Origin: Brevibacillus laterosporus
Lineage (GTDB): Bacteria > Bacillota > Bacilli > Brevibacillales > Brevibacillaceae
NCBI GenBank assembly: GCA_007833815.1
Contig: CP033464.1
Span: forward strand, 4,830,001 to 4,894,000
Direction of reading: 5' to 3'
Length of the DNA: 64,000 nt
Shown here: piece by piece, positions 43,318-52,156 of the stretch
Numbering within the stretch: the first letter of the stretch is position 1
Layout of the letters: every line of letters begins with the position of its first letter
Translations under genes and position numbers: made by a program
The notes under the pieces: generated by a model
The model's input: the letters and a program-made list of their open reading frames with translations, nothing else
Told to the model about the DNA's origin: nothing
The model's database searches: none

Positions 43318-45372
43318 CTAATCTAGAACTGTACCATCCAAAATTCCCTGCTCTCGCAAGTATGCGCGCAAATATGCATACGCAGGCTCTGACCAAAACT
43401 TATCTGTGTTAACCATAACCGCTGCTTCCTGGCGAGCTACCTCCAATGCTTTATAGTCACTGAGTAAATCTGCTACCTTAAAGTCAGGCACCCCGCTCTG
43501 CTTGGTTCCAAAGAAATCACCCGGACCTCGCAGTTCCAAGTCGCGTTGAGATAATTCAAAACCGTCGTTCGTTTCACACATGACACGCATCCGTTCTTTT
43601 CCAACTTCCGATTTCGGATCGGCAATGAGCACACAATACGACTGATCTGCACCACGACCAACACGCCCCCGCAACTGATGCAACTGGGCAAGACCAAATC
43701 GCTCGGCATCATAAATGACCATGAAGGTTGCATTGGGCACGTTTACCCCAACCTCTACAACGGTCGTAGAAACAAGAATTTGGGTTTTTGCACTAGCAAA
43801 CAACTGCATGACTGCATCCTTCTCCTTGGACGGTAAACGACCATGCATCAAGCCCACTTGATACTCCTGAAAATACATACTTAATTGCGCATGCACATCA
43901 ATCGCATTTTGCACATCCAGCTTGTCCGATTCTTCAATCAAGGGACAGATTACATAAGCTTGGCGACCTTGTGATAATTCTGCCCGCATCCGTTCTAACA
44001 CCTGATGAAACTGCTCATGCTTAGCCCATGAAGTCTCTACTGGTTTACGTCCGGCAGGCATCTCATCGATTACAGAGACATCCATATCGCCAAAAGCCGT
44101 GATTGCCAACGTACGTGGGATCGGTGTGGCTGTCATGAACAAAACATCTGGATAGAGTCCCTTGTTACGTAACACACGCCTTTGTTCTACTCCAAAACGA
44201 TGCTGCTCATCTGTTATCACCAGACCCAGCTTGGAGAAAAATACATCGTCCTGAATAAGTGCGTGCGTACCAACTACTACATCTAGAGTACCTGTTTGCA
44301 AAGCCTCAAGAAGCTCTCGACGTCTTTTGCCTGTAACAGAGCCTGATAACAATGCAATCTGTAGCCCCAATGGTTCTAATAAATTTTTTAATGAATGCAG
44401 ATGCTGTTCGGCCAAAATTTCTGTCGGCACCATTAAAGCCCCTTGGTAGCCAGCCTTAACTGTGGCATACAGGGCAATGGCTGCTACTACTGTTTTACCT
44501 GAGCCTACGTCTCCTTGCAATAAACGATTCATCGCATAGGGTGCCTGCATATCGTCTAGCACCTCTTTTACCACACGTTTCTGAGCTCCCGTTAACGGAA
44601 ACGGTAGGGAACACACGAATTTTCGCACTAACTCCAATGGAATGGCTTGGGTAATCCCCTCGGTCTGCTGGCGTGTTATACGGCGAAAAGCCTGCATTTT
44701 CACTTGAAACAAAAATAGCTCTTCAAACATAATTCGCCGACGAGCTTGATGCCCTTCTTGTGCATCCCCCGGAAAATGGATCAACTCTATCGCCTCATGA
44801 CGTGGCAACAAGCGGTAGCGTTCCAGAAGTTCCTGAGGCAAAATTTCCGGAATCAGCTTACCGTATTTCTCAAGAGCACGCTGGATGGTTTTTCGTAAAA
44901 ATAAAAGATTGATGCCCGCACTTAAAGGGTAAACAGGGACTAGATCATTGCGTTTTTGCGCCCGCGGTGAATCCTTTTGTGTCATTTCACTCACGGTAAT
45001 TTGTAATTTATGCTTGTCCCACTTACCTGTCACCACGATCTCTTTACCTGGAGATAACTGCGTTTTAACATACATTTGGTTAAACCAAACAGCCGTAACC
45101 ACTACGCGATCCATGACAATTTTGACGCTGATCCGTGATTTTTTTTTGCCAAAAAAGCGAACAGAGGGTTCGCCGTAGACTGTGCCTACAAGAGTAACCC
45201 TCTCCTCATGTTTCACTTCAGTTAAATCGCGAATGCGATAATCTTCATAGCGCGACGGAAAATACTCTACTAAATCCTTGATGCTGTAGATGCCCAACGC
45301 CTCTAAATCTTTGGCCCTCTCTTCCCCAATTCCGTGCAGGTTGCTAACAGGACCAGCTAACAAATCAATCAT
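43318..45372 (-). CDS. recG: ATP-dependent DNA helicase RecG
   Basis: 684 aa, family length. The N-terminal wedge/OB domain (about 55-150) precedes the helicase core: Walker A GDVGSGKT, ITDEQHRFGVEQR (DEQH), TATPIPRT (motif III), STTVVEVGVNVPNAT and QLRGRVGRG (motif VI), then the RecG TRG region (DGFELSQRDLELRGPGDFFG). It remodels stalled replication forks. It overlaps the upstream sdaAA by 8 bp, as expected in the conserved ylo region. Confidence 0.97.
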   Translation of the reverse strand: MIDLLAGPVSNLHGIGEERAKDLEALGIYSIKDLVEYFPSRYEDYRIRDLTEVKHEERVTLVGTVYGEPSVRFFGKKKSRISVKIVMDRVVVTAVWFNQMYVKTQLSPGKEIVVTGKWDKHKLQITVSEMTQKDSPRAQKRNDLVPVYPLSAGINLLFLRKTIQRALEKYGKLIPEILPQELLERYRLLPRHEAIELIHFPGDAQEGHQARRRIMFEELFLFQVKMQAFRRITRQQTEGITQAIPLELVRKFVCSLPFPLTGAQKRVVKEVLDDMQAPYAMNRLLQGDVGSGKTVVAAIALYATVKAGYQGALMVPTEILAEQHLHSLKNLLEPLGLQIALLSGSVTGKRRRELLEALQTGTLDVVVGTHALIQDDVFFSKLGLVITDEQHRFGVEQRRVLRNKGLYPDVLFMTATPIPRTLAITAFGDMDVSVIDEMPAGRKPVETSWAKHEQFHQVLERMRAELSQGRQAYVICPLIEESDKLDVQNAIDVHAQLSMYFQEYQVGLMHGRLPSKEKDAVMQLFASAKTQILVSTTVVEVGVNVPNATFMVIYDAERFGLAQLHQLRGRVGRGADQSYCVLIADPKSEVGKERMRVMCETNDGFELSQRDLELRGPGDFFGTKQSGVPDFKVADLLSDYKALEVARQEAAVMVNTDKFWSEPAYAYLRAYLREQGILDGTVLD

Positions 45373-46255
45373 GCTGATTCACCGGCACACCAAAGATTTT
45401 TGCCTCAATTGCACGACCTGTTTTCGTATCCGCCAACCCGCCTTGTGCCGTTTCCTTCAGGGTATTAGGCATACTGCATCCAATACGATACATCGCTAAA
45501 ATTACTTCATCAGCAGGGATCACACTCTTAATTCCCGCCATCGCCATATCGGCAGCCACTGTTGCAATGGCTGCTCCCATCGCATTACGTTTCACACAAG
45601 GAACCTCAACCAAACCAGCTACCGGATCACAGACCAAACCAAGCATATTCTTCAAAGCTATTGCCACCGCTTGTGCTGATTCCTTTGGTGTACCTCCAGC
45701 CATTTCAACGATCGCTGCTGCTGCCATCGCTGTCGCAGATCCTACCTCCGCTTGACAACCACCAGCCGCTCCCGAAATAAAAGCATTGTTGGCAATGCAA
45801 TATCCAATCGCCCCCGCTGCAAAAAGATAATTCACCATCTCCTCGCGCGTCGGGTTCAGCTTTCCTGATACAGCAAACAATGTTCCAGGTACAATTCCAC
45901 AGGCACCTGCTGTTGGTGTGGCAACAATCGTCCCCATCGCCGCGTTCACTTCATTCACAGCGACAGACATACTTACAGCATTTAACAACGTTTTACCTGA
46001 TAAAAACGGTTTTTCCTTCATATATTGTTGCAACCTTTTAGCGTCTCCACCAGTCAGACCACTATGCGAACGAATATCTTCGGTCAATCCCCGTTGCACC
46101 GCTTTTTCCATCACATCCAGATTGCGATACATCTCTTCCATAATAGACTCACGAGACCGCTCAGAAAAGTTCATCTCTGCATCAATCATGATTTGAGAAA
46201 TGGGCTTTCCTTGTGATTCCGCCAGTTCCACTAGCTCTGCTACATTGCGAAACAT
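45365..46255 (-). CDS. sdaAA: L-serine dehydratase, alpha subunit (Fe-S)
   Basis: 296 aa. With SdaAB converts L-serine to pyruvate and ammonia, using a [4Fe-4S] cluster. The cysteine-containing blocks are AGACGIVPGT, AAGGCQAEVGSATAM, GLVCDPVAGLVEVPCVKRNA and GCSMPNTLKETAQGGLADTKTG. ATG 46255 (MFRNVAEL) was chosen because AAAGGAG is 9 nt upstream; TTG 46264 abuts the SD. A 103-bp gap separates it from sdaAB. Confidence 0.95.
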   Translation of the reverse strand: MFRNVAELVELAESQGKPISQIMIDAEMNFSERSRESIMEEMYRNLDVMEKAVQRGLTEDIRSHSGLTGGDAKRLQQYMKEKPFLSGKTLLNAVSMSVAVNEVNAAMGTIVATPTAGACGIVPGTLFAVSGKLNPTREEMVNYLFAAGAIGYCIANNAFISGAAGGCQAEVGSATAMAAAAIVEMAGGTPKESAQAVAIALKNMLGLVCDPVAGLVEVPCVKRNAMGAAIATVAADMAMAGIKSVIPADEVILAMYRIGCSMPNTLKETAQGGLADTKTGRAIEAKIFGVPVNQHD

Positions 46256-46358
46256 GGACCTCAACTCCTTTTAGCACTTGCCTTCCAGTTCTATCTCCAC
46301 TCCCATATACGGGACTCTGTTTTTTTTATAAAAGTACCCAATTGCGACAGCTCTAGGC

Positions 46359-47024
46359 TTATACAGTGGGCAACAATAATACACGCTCAATGGACGCCAA
46401 GCTTTCCATCTCCTGAATCGTCACCTGATCAACAAGCGTATCTAGCTCAATAATCATGAGAGCTAGACTCCCGCGCACCTGTCGAGATACTTCCATAAAG
46501 CCAATATTGACACGATGTTCGGCCAAAATCTCAGATACCTTGGCAATCATGCCAAAGCGATCTTCATGAAACACCAATAACGTAGGTGCACTGGCTGACA
46601 ACGTTAATTGGAAACCGTTAATTTCTGTAATCAGCATCTTACCGCCGCCAATAGAAATTCCAACGATCTCCACACTATCATGCTCATCTGAGAGCTTAAT
46701 CCGGGACGTGTTAGGATGCTCCGTCTGTAGCTCCGAGGTAGTAAGAATAACTTCAATTCCCAAGTCTTTTGCTATCTGTATAGAATCTTTCAATCGTAAA
46801 TCACTTGTATCGAAATCAAGGATACCTGCCACAGTCGCTACATCTGAGCCATGCCCTTGATAGGTTTTTGCAAAGGAACCATAAAACGTGATTTCCGCCT
46901 TTTTTGGTTGTTTACCAAACAAAGTGCGAGCAACGCGTCCAATTCGAGCCGCTCCGGCTGTATGTGAACTGGATGGACCAACCATCACGGGTCCAATAAT
47001 ATCGAAAACGCTTTTAAATTTCAT
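46359..47024 (-). CDS. sdaAB: L-serine dehydratase, beta subunit with ACT domain
   Basis: 221 aa. MKFKSVFDIIGPVMVGPSSSHTAGA is the conserved start, carrying the serine-binding SSHTAG motif. The C-terminal ACT domain (about 145-215, TLLVFHEDRFGMIAKVSEIL) binds an amino acid. ATG 47024 has GAGGG 8 nt upstream. The longer frame to 47117 reads into the end of gerAC and lacks support. The gene follows the gerA operon closely and may receive its transcripts. Confidence 0.94.
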   Translation of the reverse strand: MKFKSVFDIIGPVMVGPSSSHTAGAARIGRVARTLFGKQPKKAEITFYGSFAKTYQGHGSDVATVAGILDFDTSDLRLKDSIQIAKDLGIEVILTTSELQTEHPNTSRIKLSDEHDSVEIVGISIGGGKMLITEINGFQLTLSASAPTLLVFHEDRFGMIAKVSEILAEHRVNIGFMEVSRQVRGSLALMIIELDTLVDQVTIQEMESLASIERVLLLPTV

Positions 47025-47117
47025 TTGAGCAGCCCTCGCTCTCCCAAAAATCTCGTACACCTTATTGTATCGCAGGTTAGGGAAATCGGCTACTTCCAAA
47101 AGCACACGTTGCACCAC

Positions 47118-48278
47118 CTACTGAATCACTCCTCGGCTTTCTATCTGAATAGTAGGTATGATATTCACCCGTGCTTTTGAAAAGTGAGCAGGCCACTGAT
47201 CTTGAACCTTCTTCCAATGAGGATACTCATAAGCTCTTGCATACCATCCAAAACCAAATGGATCCAACGCTTTCTGCTGTACCTTTGTAACTAGTGACTC
47301 TATTTCCGCCTTCATTTTGTTGCCAATTATATGTTCCAGCTTATCCTTTTCCTTCTCCAAATCAATAAAGATCGTTCGCTCAATGACACGTACGACAAAT
47401 TCTAGGTTGACCGTAAAGACGAATTGATTATCTTGATAAGAGGTCAAAATCCTTGGCCGTATTTCTTGAATGTTCATCGTAACAAAGCCTTCCTTTTTCT
47501 GTTTACCCGACTGACCTTGCGAAAACAGAGCTGACGGAACTGATATTGTATAAGAGATCGGAGTTCTAGCTTTCCGTTTCAACATGAGCAGATATAGATT
47601 CTCTCGACGGTTCAAAGATAATTGCTGCCTGCCTGTTTTGTCCAATAAGGCAGTTCCTACTACCACGACCCCATCCTTATCTTTTTTTACCTCCATGATA
47701 GCTGGCGTAATCCCCTTGTCGTAAAGTAACGTATGAAATTCTTGAAGCGTGGTTGCTATTCCTTGATTAAGTTTGGAGCTATTTTGAAGGGCATCCGTAA
47801 TATAGCGCGGCAAGATAGATTTATCAGGAAAGTTACTATGTACGAGATCAGACATTGATCCTTTTACCGACGCGAGCAGGAGATTTCCTACATTTTTAGA
47901 ATCACGATACACCACATCCAGATAAGGAGCAATACCTCCCTCCTGCTTCAAAAGCGCTTCACCAAACATCACGACTTGCAATTTTCCTACAACTACCTGT
48001 CCCTGTGCCACACTGTTAAACACTTCTTTCGCTTGCCGAATCGTATGTGCTTTTGCCCCATAGACTGCGAATTTTTTTTTAGCATCTTTATCAAAGATAG
48101 GGTTCATTTCATACACCACTAGCTGATTGTCAGGCGTCCTATCCATCGCATAAATCAGAGCTAAATTAATATCTTCCACGAGAAGCTGATCCCCACAGCC
48201 ACTCAAACTAATTAGACAGCAACAGGCACCCATGAAGCTAAGTAACTGAAAAACTTTACCTTTATCCCGCTTTTTCAT
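47118..48278 (-). CDS. gerAC: GerA-type germinant receptor C subunit (lipoprotein)
   Basis: 386 aa. Lipoprotein signal ending in LSGC (Cys28). The Ger(x)C domain fills the remainder: YAMDRTPDNQLVVYEMNP, RQAKEVFNSVAQGQVVVGKLQ, and the C-terminal third with FGFGWYARAYEYPHWKK. It forms the receptor with the A and B subunits in the spore inner membrane. The start overlaps gerAB's end by 17 bp. The following gene on the strand is sdaAB. Confidence 0.95.
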   Translation of the reverse strand: MKKRDKGKVFQLLSFMGACCCLISLSGCGDQLLVEDINLALIYAMDRTPDNQLVVYEMNPIFDKDAKKKFAVYGAKAHTIRQAKEVFNSVAQGQVVVGKLQVVMFGEALLKQEGGIAPYLDVVYRDSKNVGNLLLASVKGSMSDLVHSNFPDKSILPRYITDALQNSSKLNQGIATTLQEFHTLLYDKGITPAIMEVKKDKDGVVVVGTALLDKTGRQQLSLNRRENLYLLMLKRKARTPISYTISVPSALFSQGQSGKQKKEGFVTMNIQEIRPRILTSYQDNQFVFTVNLEFVVRVIERTIFIDLEKEKDKLEHIIGNKMKAEIESLVTKVQQKALDPFGFGWYARAYEYPHWKKVQDQWPAHFSKARVNIIPTIQIESRGVIQ

Positions 48279-49371
48279 TCAACTGTCGCCCCCTCCATCG
48301 ACCAACCAGCATGGTATACAGCAAAAAGAGCACTGGAAACGTATATACGACAAAATAGCCCATCCATTGCCACGCCTCTTTCCAATACGTAATATCTGTA
48401 TACGAAGGCTGATAAAACAGATAACTGATCGCATATACCAGCAAGATAACGTATGGTACTTGCCAGTCCTGCTTATGAAACAGTTGGGCAATATTCTCTA
48501 TTGCAAAGAAAAAGTAAGGAATCACAGACGTGGAAAAAGTGAAAATATAGAAGGATAGATAGATGATCTCAAAGCGTTCCAAAAAGGAAAACTTAATCGG
48601 TTTGACCAAGGTAAGTGTAGGCCAAATAAACTTTGTGATTTCATCTGGACTAAAAAAGGAAAAACAGCTCAACGTAATTTGCAAATATACCAACAGTGTG
48701 ATGGTATTTGCAATGATAACTCCTTTGACCGCATGCTTCTTATTCTCTAAATAAGGATAAAACAAAAATATCCACTCAAAACCTAAAAACGCTAATACCG
48801 TTACCTTCACCCCATGTAGAACAGGCATCCATCCCTCTTTAATCACAGGTAGCAAGAACGTAAGATGGCCATTCTTTAGTGAAAACAGCAAAATCAGGGG
48901 CATCCACAGTGTAAAGAAGAAAACGAACACCTGATATCGACAAATCAGTCGAACGCCCCCCCGTAAAGCCGTGTACGTGCAAAGAAGGAAGAGGACTACA
49001 ATGAGAAATGTCATTGTATTGGGTAATACCCATTCTTTGATAATATAGATGCTGGTATAAAAGATCGTGATAGCTCCAAGTAATGAATATAGAATCCATA
49101 CCACCATGACTGATTTACCTAAAAAAGAACCTAAATAGTGATTCAACACCTCGAGCATCGTTTTATGTGGGTGTTTAGACATGATACCGATAATGCAAAG
49201 ACTAATTAGAATCGTTAACAAGTATCCGATAATAATAGAAATCCAGCCGTCGGTACCAGTTACACGAGCCAGGTCAGCAGGTAGAGTCAAAATACTACTA
49301 CCTACCTCGATTCCACTGATGGTCAAAATAAATTGCAGTAAAGAGATTTTTCGATCAATCAATTTTTTCAT
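48262..49371 (-). CDS. gerAB: GerA-type germinant receptor B subunit (permease-like)
   Basis: 369 aa, ten hydrophobic segments, of the endospore germination permease family related to APC transporters; it binds the germinant. The N-terminus KKLIDRKISLLQFILTISGI and the first helix GSSILTLPADLA are typical. ATG 49371 has GGAGGG 8 nt upstream, and the longer frame to 49413 is unlikely. The start overlaps gerAA by 17 bp. Confidence 0.95.
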   Translation of the reverse strand: MKKLIDRKISLLQFILTISGIEVGSSILTLPADLARVTGTDGWISIIIGYLLTILISLCIIGIMSKHPHKTMLEVLNHYLGSFLGKSVMVVWILYSLLGAITIFYTSIYIIKEWVLPNTMTFLIVVLFLLCTYTALRGGVRLICRYQVFVFFFTLWMPLILLFSLKNGHLTFLLPVIKEGWMPVLHGVKVTVLAFLGFEWIFLFYPYLENKKHAVKGVIIANTITLLVYLQITLSCFSFFSPDEITKFIWPTLTLVKPIKFSFLERFEIIYLSFYIFTFSTSVIPYFFFAIENIAQLFHKQDWQVPYVILLVYAISYLFYQPSYTDITYWKEAWQWMGYFVVYTFPVLFLLYTMLVGRWRGRQLNEKAG

Positions 49372-50905
49372 GATGCCCACCCTCCCCTCCGTCGTTGTCT
49401 CCATGTCGATCAACTTGCTTGGGCTTGAGCTCTACTGGCCGTTTCTTCATCATCCACATGGGTAAACGGACGAAGGTATCCTTTAGTTCGGAAAAATGCA
49501 TGGGTGAAAAAGAAGCTCCGTATGGAGTGCCAAGCGATTCTAGAGAGAGTAGATGCAAAATGAGAAGAATAAGCCCCCAAATGATGCCCACCATGCCGAA
49601 TAAGGAAGCAACCAGCATCATGGGAAAGCGAATCATACGAATTCCAGCCGACATTTCCAAATTCGGAATAATAAACGAGGCAATTGCTGTCAGAGCCACT
49701 ACAATCACCATGATATTACTAACCAATCCAGCCGATACAGCAGCTTGACCAATAACAATACCGCCTACGATACCAATGGTTTGACCAATGGGGGCCGGTA
49801 AACGTAAGCCAGCTTCTCGTAACATCTCAAGTACCAGTTCCATAATAAATGCTTCCAGAATCGGGGGTAGTGGAACTCTTTCACGCGATTCTCCAATCGT
49901 TAACAGCAAAGAGAGTGGTATTAATTCGTAATGAAATGATACGGTAGCAATATAAGTCGCAGGAGCTAAAATCGCGATAAAAAAGGCAAGAAAGCGCAAC
50001 AAGCGGATAAAGGAAGCAACGATCCAGCGAACGCTGTAATCATCCACGGTTTGAAAATAAGAAAAGAAGGTCATCGGAGCCACTAGCACGCCTGGCGAGC
50101 GATCCATTATAATGACTACTCTACCTTGTAAGATGTGTGAAGCGGCTGTATCGGGACGCTCTGTCATGGAAAATTGAGGAAAGGGAGTGAATGCCTGATC
50201 CTCTAAATATCCCTCTAGTTCCCCTGTATTTAAAATGATATCAACGTTAAGCGATTCCAATCTTGTTTCAAGCTCTTCCAAAATACCAGGATTCGTCACG
50301 TCTTCCAAATACAAGAGCGACACTTTGACCCCACCACGTTCCCCAATGGTATGCTCCTTCACCTTCAGCTCACTACTAGGGATATAGCGTCGAATCATAG
50401 CAATATTGGCATTTGCTGTCTCGATAAATCCCTGATGAGCACTTTTAATAGCAGATTCGATCTGAGGTTCCTGAATAGCACGTTGTGGCCATCCTTGTGC
50501 TTCAATAAGAAAAGCATAAGAAAACCCATCCATAAATATAATGCAGCAACCATGAAACAAGGATTCCTCAATCTCAGCCCATAAAGTAATTTTTTTGATT
50601 TTGCCTACGCATAATACGGATTCTATTTTTTCGGGATATAAAGATTCCGTAACCAATAGGGGATGAACAATATCGCGATTTACAATGGTTTTATCTACCA
50701 AGCCATCTAAATAGACCAGCAGTGCCTTCTCCCCTGATTTTAAAGGGAGCTCACGCATGGTTAGCTCCGGAATTCCAGAGAATATCGTTTCCAATTTCGT
50801 CAGATTGGTATACATAGAAGAGTGGATACAGTTAGAATCTGTAGATCCGCTGCCTCTTGTCTGACTTCCCTGTCTAGTTGTCCAATATCGTTGGAAGAAT
50901 GACAT
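49355..50905 (-). CDS. gerAA: GerA-type germinant receptor A subunit
   Basis: 516 aa. A soluble N-terminal part (residues 1-270) carries the conserved TNLTKLETIFSG opening, and VTNPGILEELETRLESLNVD and DRSPGVLVAPMTFFSYFQT. The membrane part (about 280-470) includes ERVPLPPILEAFIMELVLE and GIVGGIVIGQAAVSAGLVS. A basic tail follows. It is the first gene of gerAA-gerAB-gerAC and is intact, as are the other two. AGGTGAGG precedes ATG 50905. Forespore (sigma-G) control is expected, but I could not identify a clear promoter. Confidence 0.96.
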   Translation of the reverse strand: MSFFQRYWTTRQGSQTRGSGSTDSNCIHSSMYTNLTKLETIFSGIPELTMRELPLKSGEKALLVYLDGLVDKTIVNRDIVHPLLVTESLYPEKIESVLCVGKIKKITLWAEIEESLFHGCCIIFMDGFSYAFLIEAQGWPQRAIQEPQIESAIKSAHQGFIETANANIAMIRRYIPSSELKVKEHTIGERGGVKVSLLYLEDVTNPGILEELETRLESLNVDIILNTGELEGYLEDQAFTPFPQFSMTERPDTAASHILQGRVVIIMDRSPGVLVAPMTFFSYFQTVDDYSVRWIVASFIRLLRFLAFFIAILAPATYIATVSFHYELIPLSLLLTIGESRERVPLPPILEAFIMELVLEMLREAGLRLPAPIGQTIGIVGGIVIGQAAVSAGLVSNIMVIVVALTAIASFIIPNLEMSAGIRMIRFPMMLVASLFGMVGIIWGLILLILHLLSLESLGTPYGASFSPMHFSELKDTFVRLPMWMMKKRPVELKPKQVDRHGDNDGGEGGHHEKID

Positions 50906-51144
50906 GACCTCACCTTTTTATTCAATGTGAACCTCTACGTTCCATCTTGATATTGAAATCTGTATGTGTATGATTTGCCAAAAAGGGAGTAGAGATTCTC
51001 TTATCAAGGGAAAAAAGAATGTTCGAATATTCTGGACAACGATAGAACTCATTTTTGTCACGTTCATGAACGGTGAATATCCCCATATGTAGCCTTTCCA
51101 TCTGCCATCAAGTCTATTGACCCAGATCCCATATATTACCACAA

Positions 51145-51191
51145 CAAAAAACACCTTACTTAATCGCAACCAACACGATTCAAGCAAGGTG
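51145..51191 (-). terminator. Terminator of the fakA-degV operon
   Basis: Minus strand CACCTTGCTT / AAGTAAGGTG (51182-51191 with 51152-51161), one wobble pair, followed by six T residues. It separates degV from the gerA operon. Confidence 0.75.
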
Positions 51192-51280
51192 CTTCTCTTA
51201 TTTTCTTGTTTTAGATGTCACATTTTAAGCTGAAAATGTGCTGTTCTCCGTAATTGCTAGCTAAAAAGGTAGCTTTGTCC

Positions 51281-52138
51281 TTACTCTTTTACCATGGCGC
51301 AGGCAATACCACCTGGACCAATGTGTGCTCCGATTACAGGACCAATTTCGGATATATAGGTCTCGATTACCTGAAATTCCTGGTTAACCCGCTCTTTTAA
51401 CGCCTTCGCTTCTTCTAGTGCATTTGCATGCATGATCGCTACCTTTACTCTCGCATCTGCAGCATAGGTTTTCAGTTCGTCCACCATCCGAGCTACTGCT
51501 TTTTTATTGCCACGCACCTTATCAAAAGCGTACACAGCGCCGTTAGCATCGAGCGACAGGATAGGCTTAATGTTTAATAGCGAACCAATAAATGCGGAAG
51601 CACGACCGATACGACCACCTTTTTGCAGAAATTCAAGTGTATCGAGTATAAAGAAATTTTGCATATGCTGAATCATCCGGTCTACTTCATCCAGAATTTG
51701 TTGTTTGGATCGACCTGCACGAGCCATTTTTGCAGCTTCTATAGCAAGGAGTCCTTCAAACATAGCGCCTTTCTTGGAATCAATAATCGTCAAATCCAGT
51801 TCTTGTTCCAGCATACTCTTTCCAATAACAGCAGATTGATAGGTGCCTGATAGCTGACTGGACAACAAAATAGCAATGATGCACACATCCGCACCATGCT
51901 TTTCGCTAATGTCCTTAAATTTTTGGGAGAACTCTGCTGGTGATGGCTGGGATGTTCTTGGAAACACATCTGATGTACGTAAACGCTCAAAAAACTCGGT
52001 AGAACGTATAGTGATTCCGTCCAAAAACGTTTCGTCACCAAAGCTCACCTTCAATGGAACAATCTCAATACCCAACTGTGAAATCAGAGCTGGGTCAATA
52101 TCTGACGCACTATCCGTAACAATTACAATAGGTGACAA
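51281..52138 (-). CDS. DegV-family fatty acid-binding protein (FakB-type)
   Basis: 285 aa. DSASDIDPALISQLGIEIVPL opens the protein as in DegV folds. DVFPRTSQPSPAEFSQKF holds the Ser/Thr site that contacts the carboxylate, and GRIGRASAFIGSLLNIKPIL is the second binding region. FakB proteins present fatty acids to FakA for phosphorylation. FakA is encoded 18 bp upstream. The start overlaps nothing, and ATG 52138 lies just after the fakA stop. Confidence 0.93.
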   Translation of the reverse strand: MSPIVIVTDSASDIDPALISQLGIEIVPLKVSFGDETFLDGITIRSTEFFERLRTSDVFPRTSQPSPAEFSQKFKDISEKHGADVCIIAILLSSQLSGTYQSAVIGKSMLEQELDLTIIDSKKGAMFEGLLAIEAAKMARAGRSKQQILDEVDRMIQHMQNFFILDTLEFLQKGGRIGRASAFIGSLLNIKPILSLDANGAVYAFDKVRGNKKAVARMVDELKTYAADARVKVAIMHANALEEAKALKERVNQEFQVIETYISEIGPVIGAHIGPGGIACAMVKE

Positions 52139-52156
52139 CGTAACATTACTCCTCTC

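Noticed and set aside
43306-43340. Third copy of the GGCAGTC palindrome near recG
   Set aside because: Only the motif GGTGGCAGTCC is present; the arms do not form an extended stem.
50918-51187. 89-codon frame upstream of gerAA
   Set aside because: It overlaps the terminator of degV and the gerA promoter region; no ribosome site.
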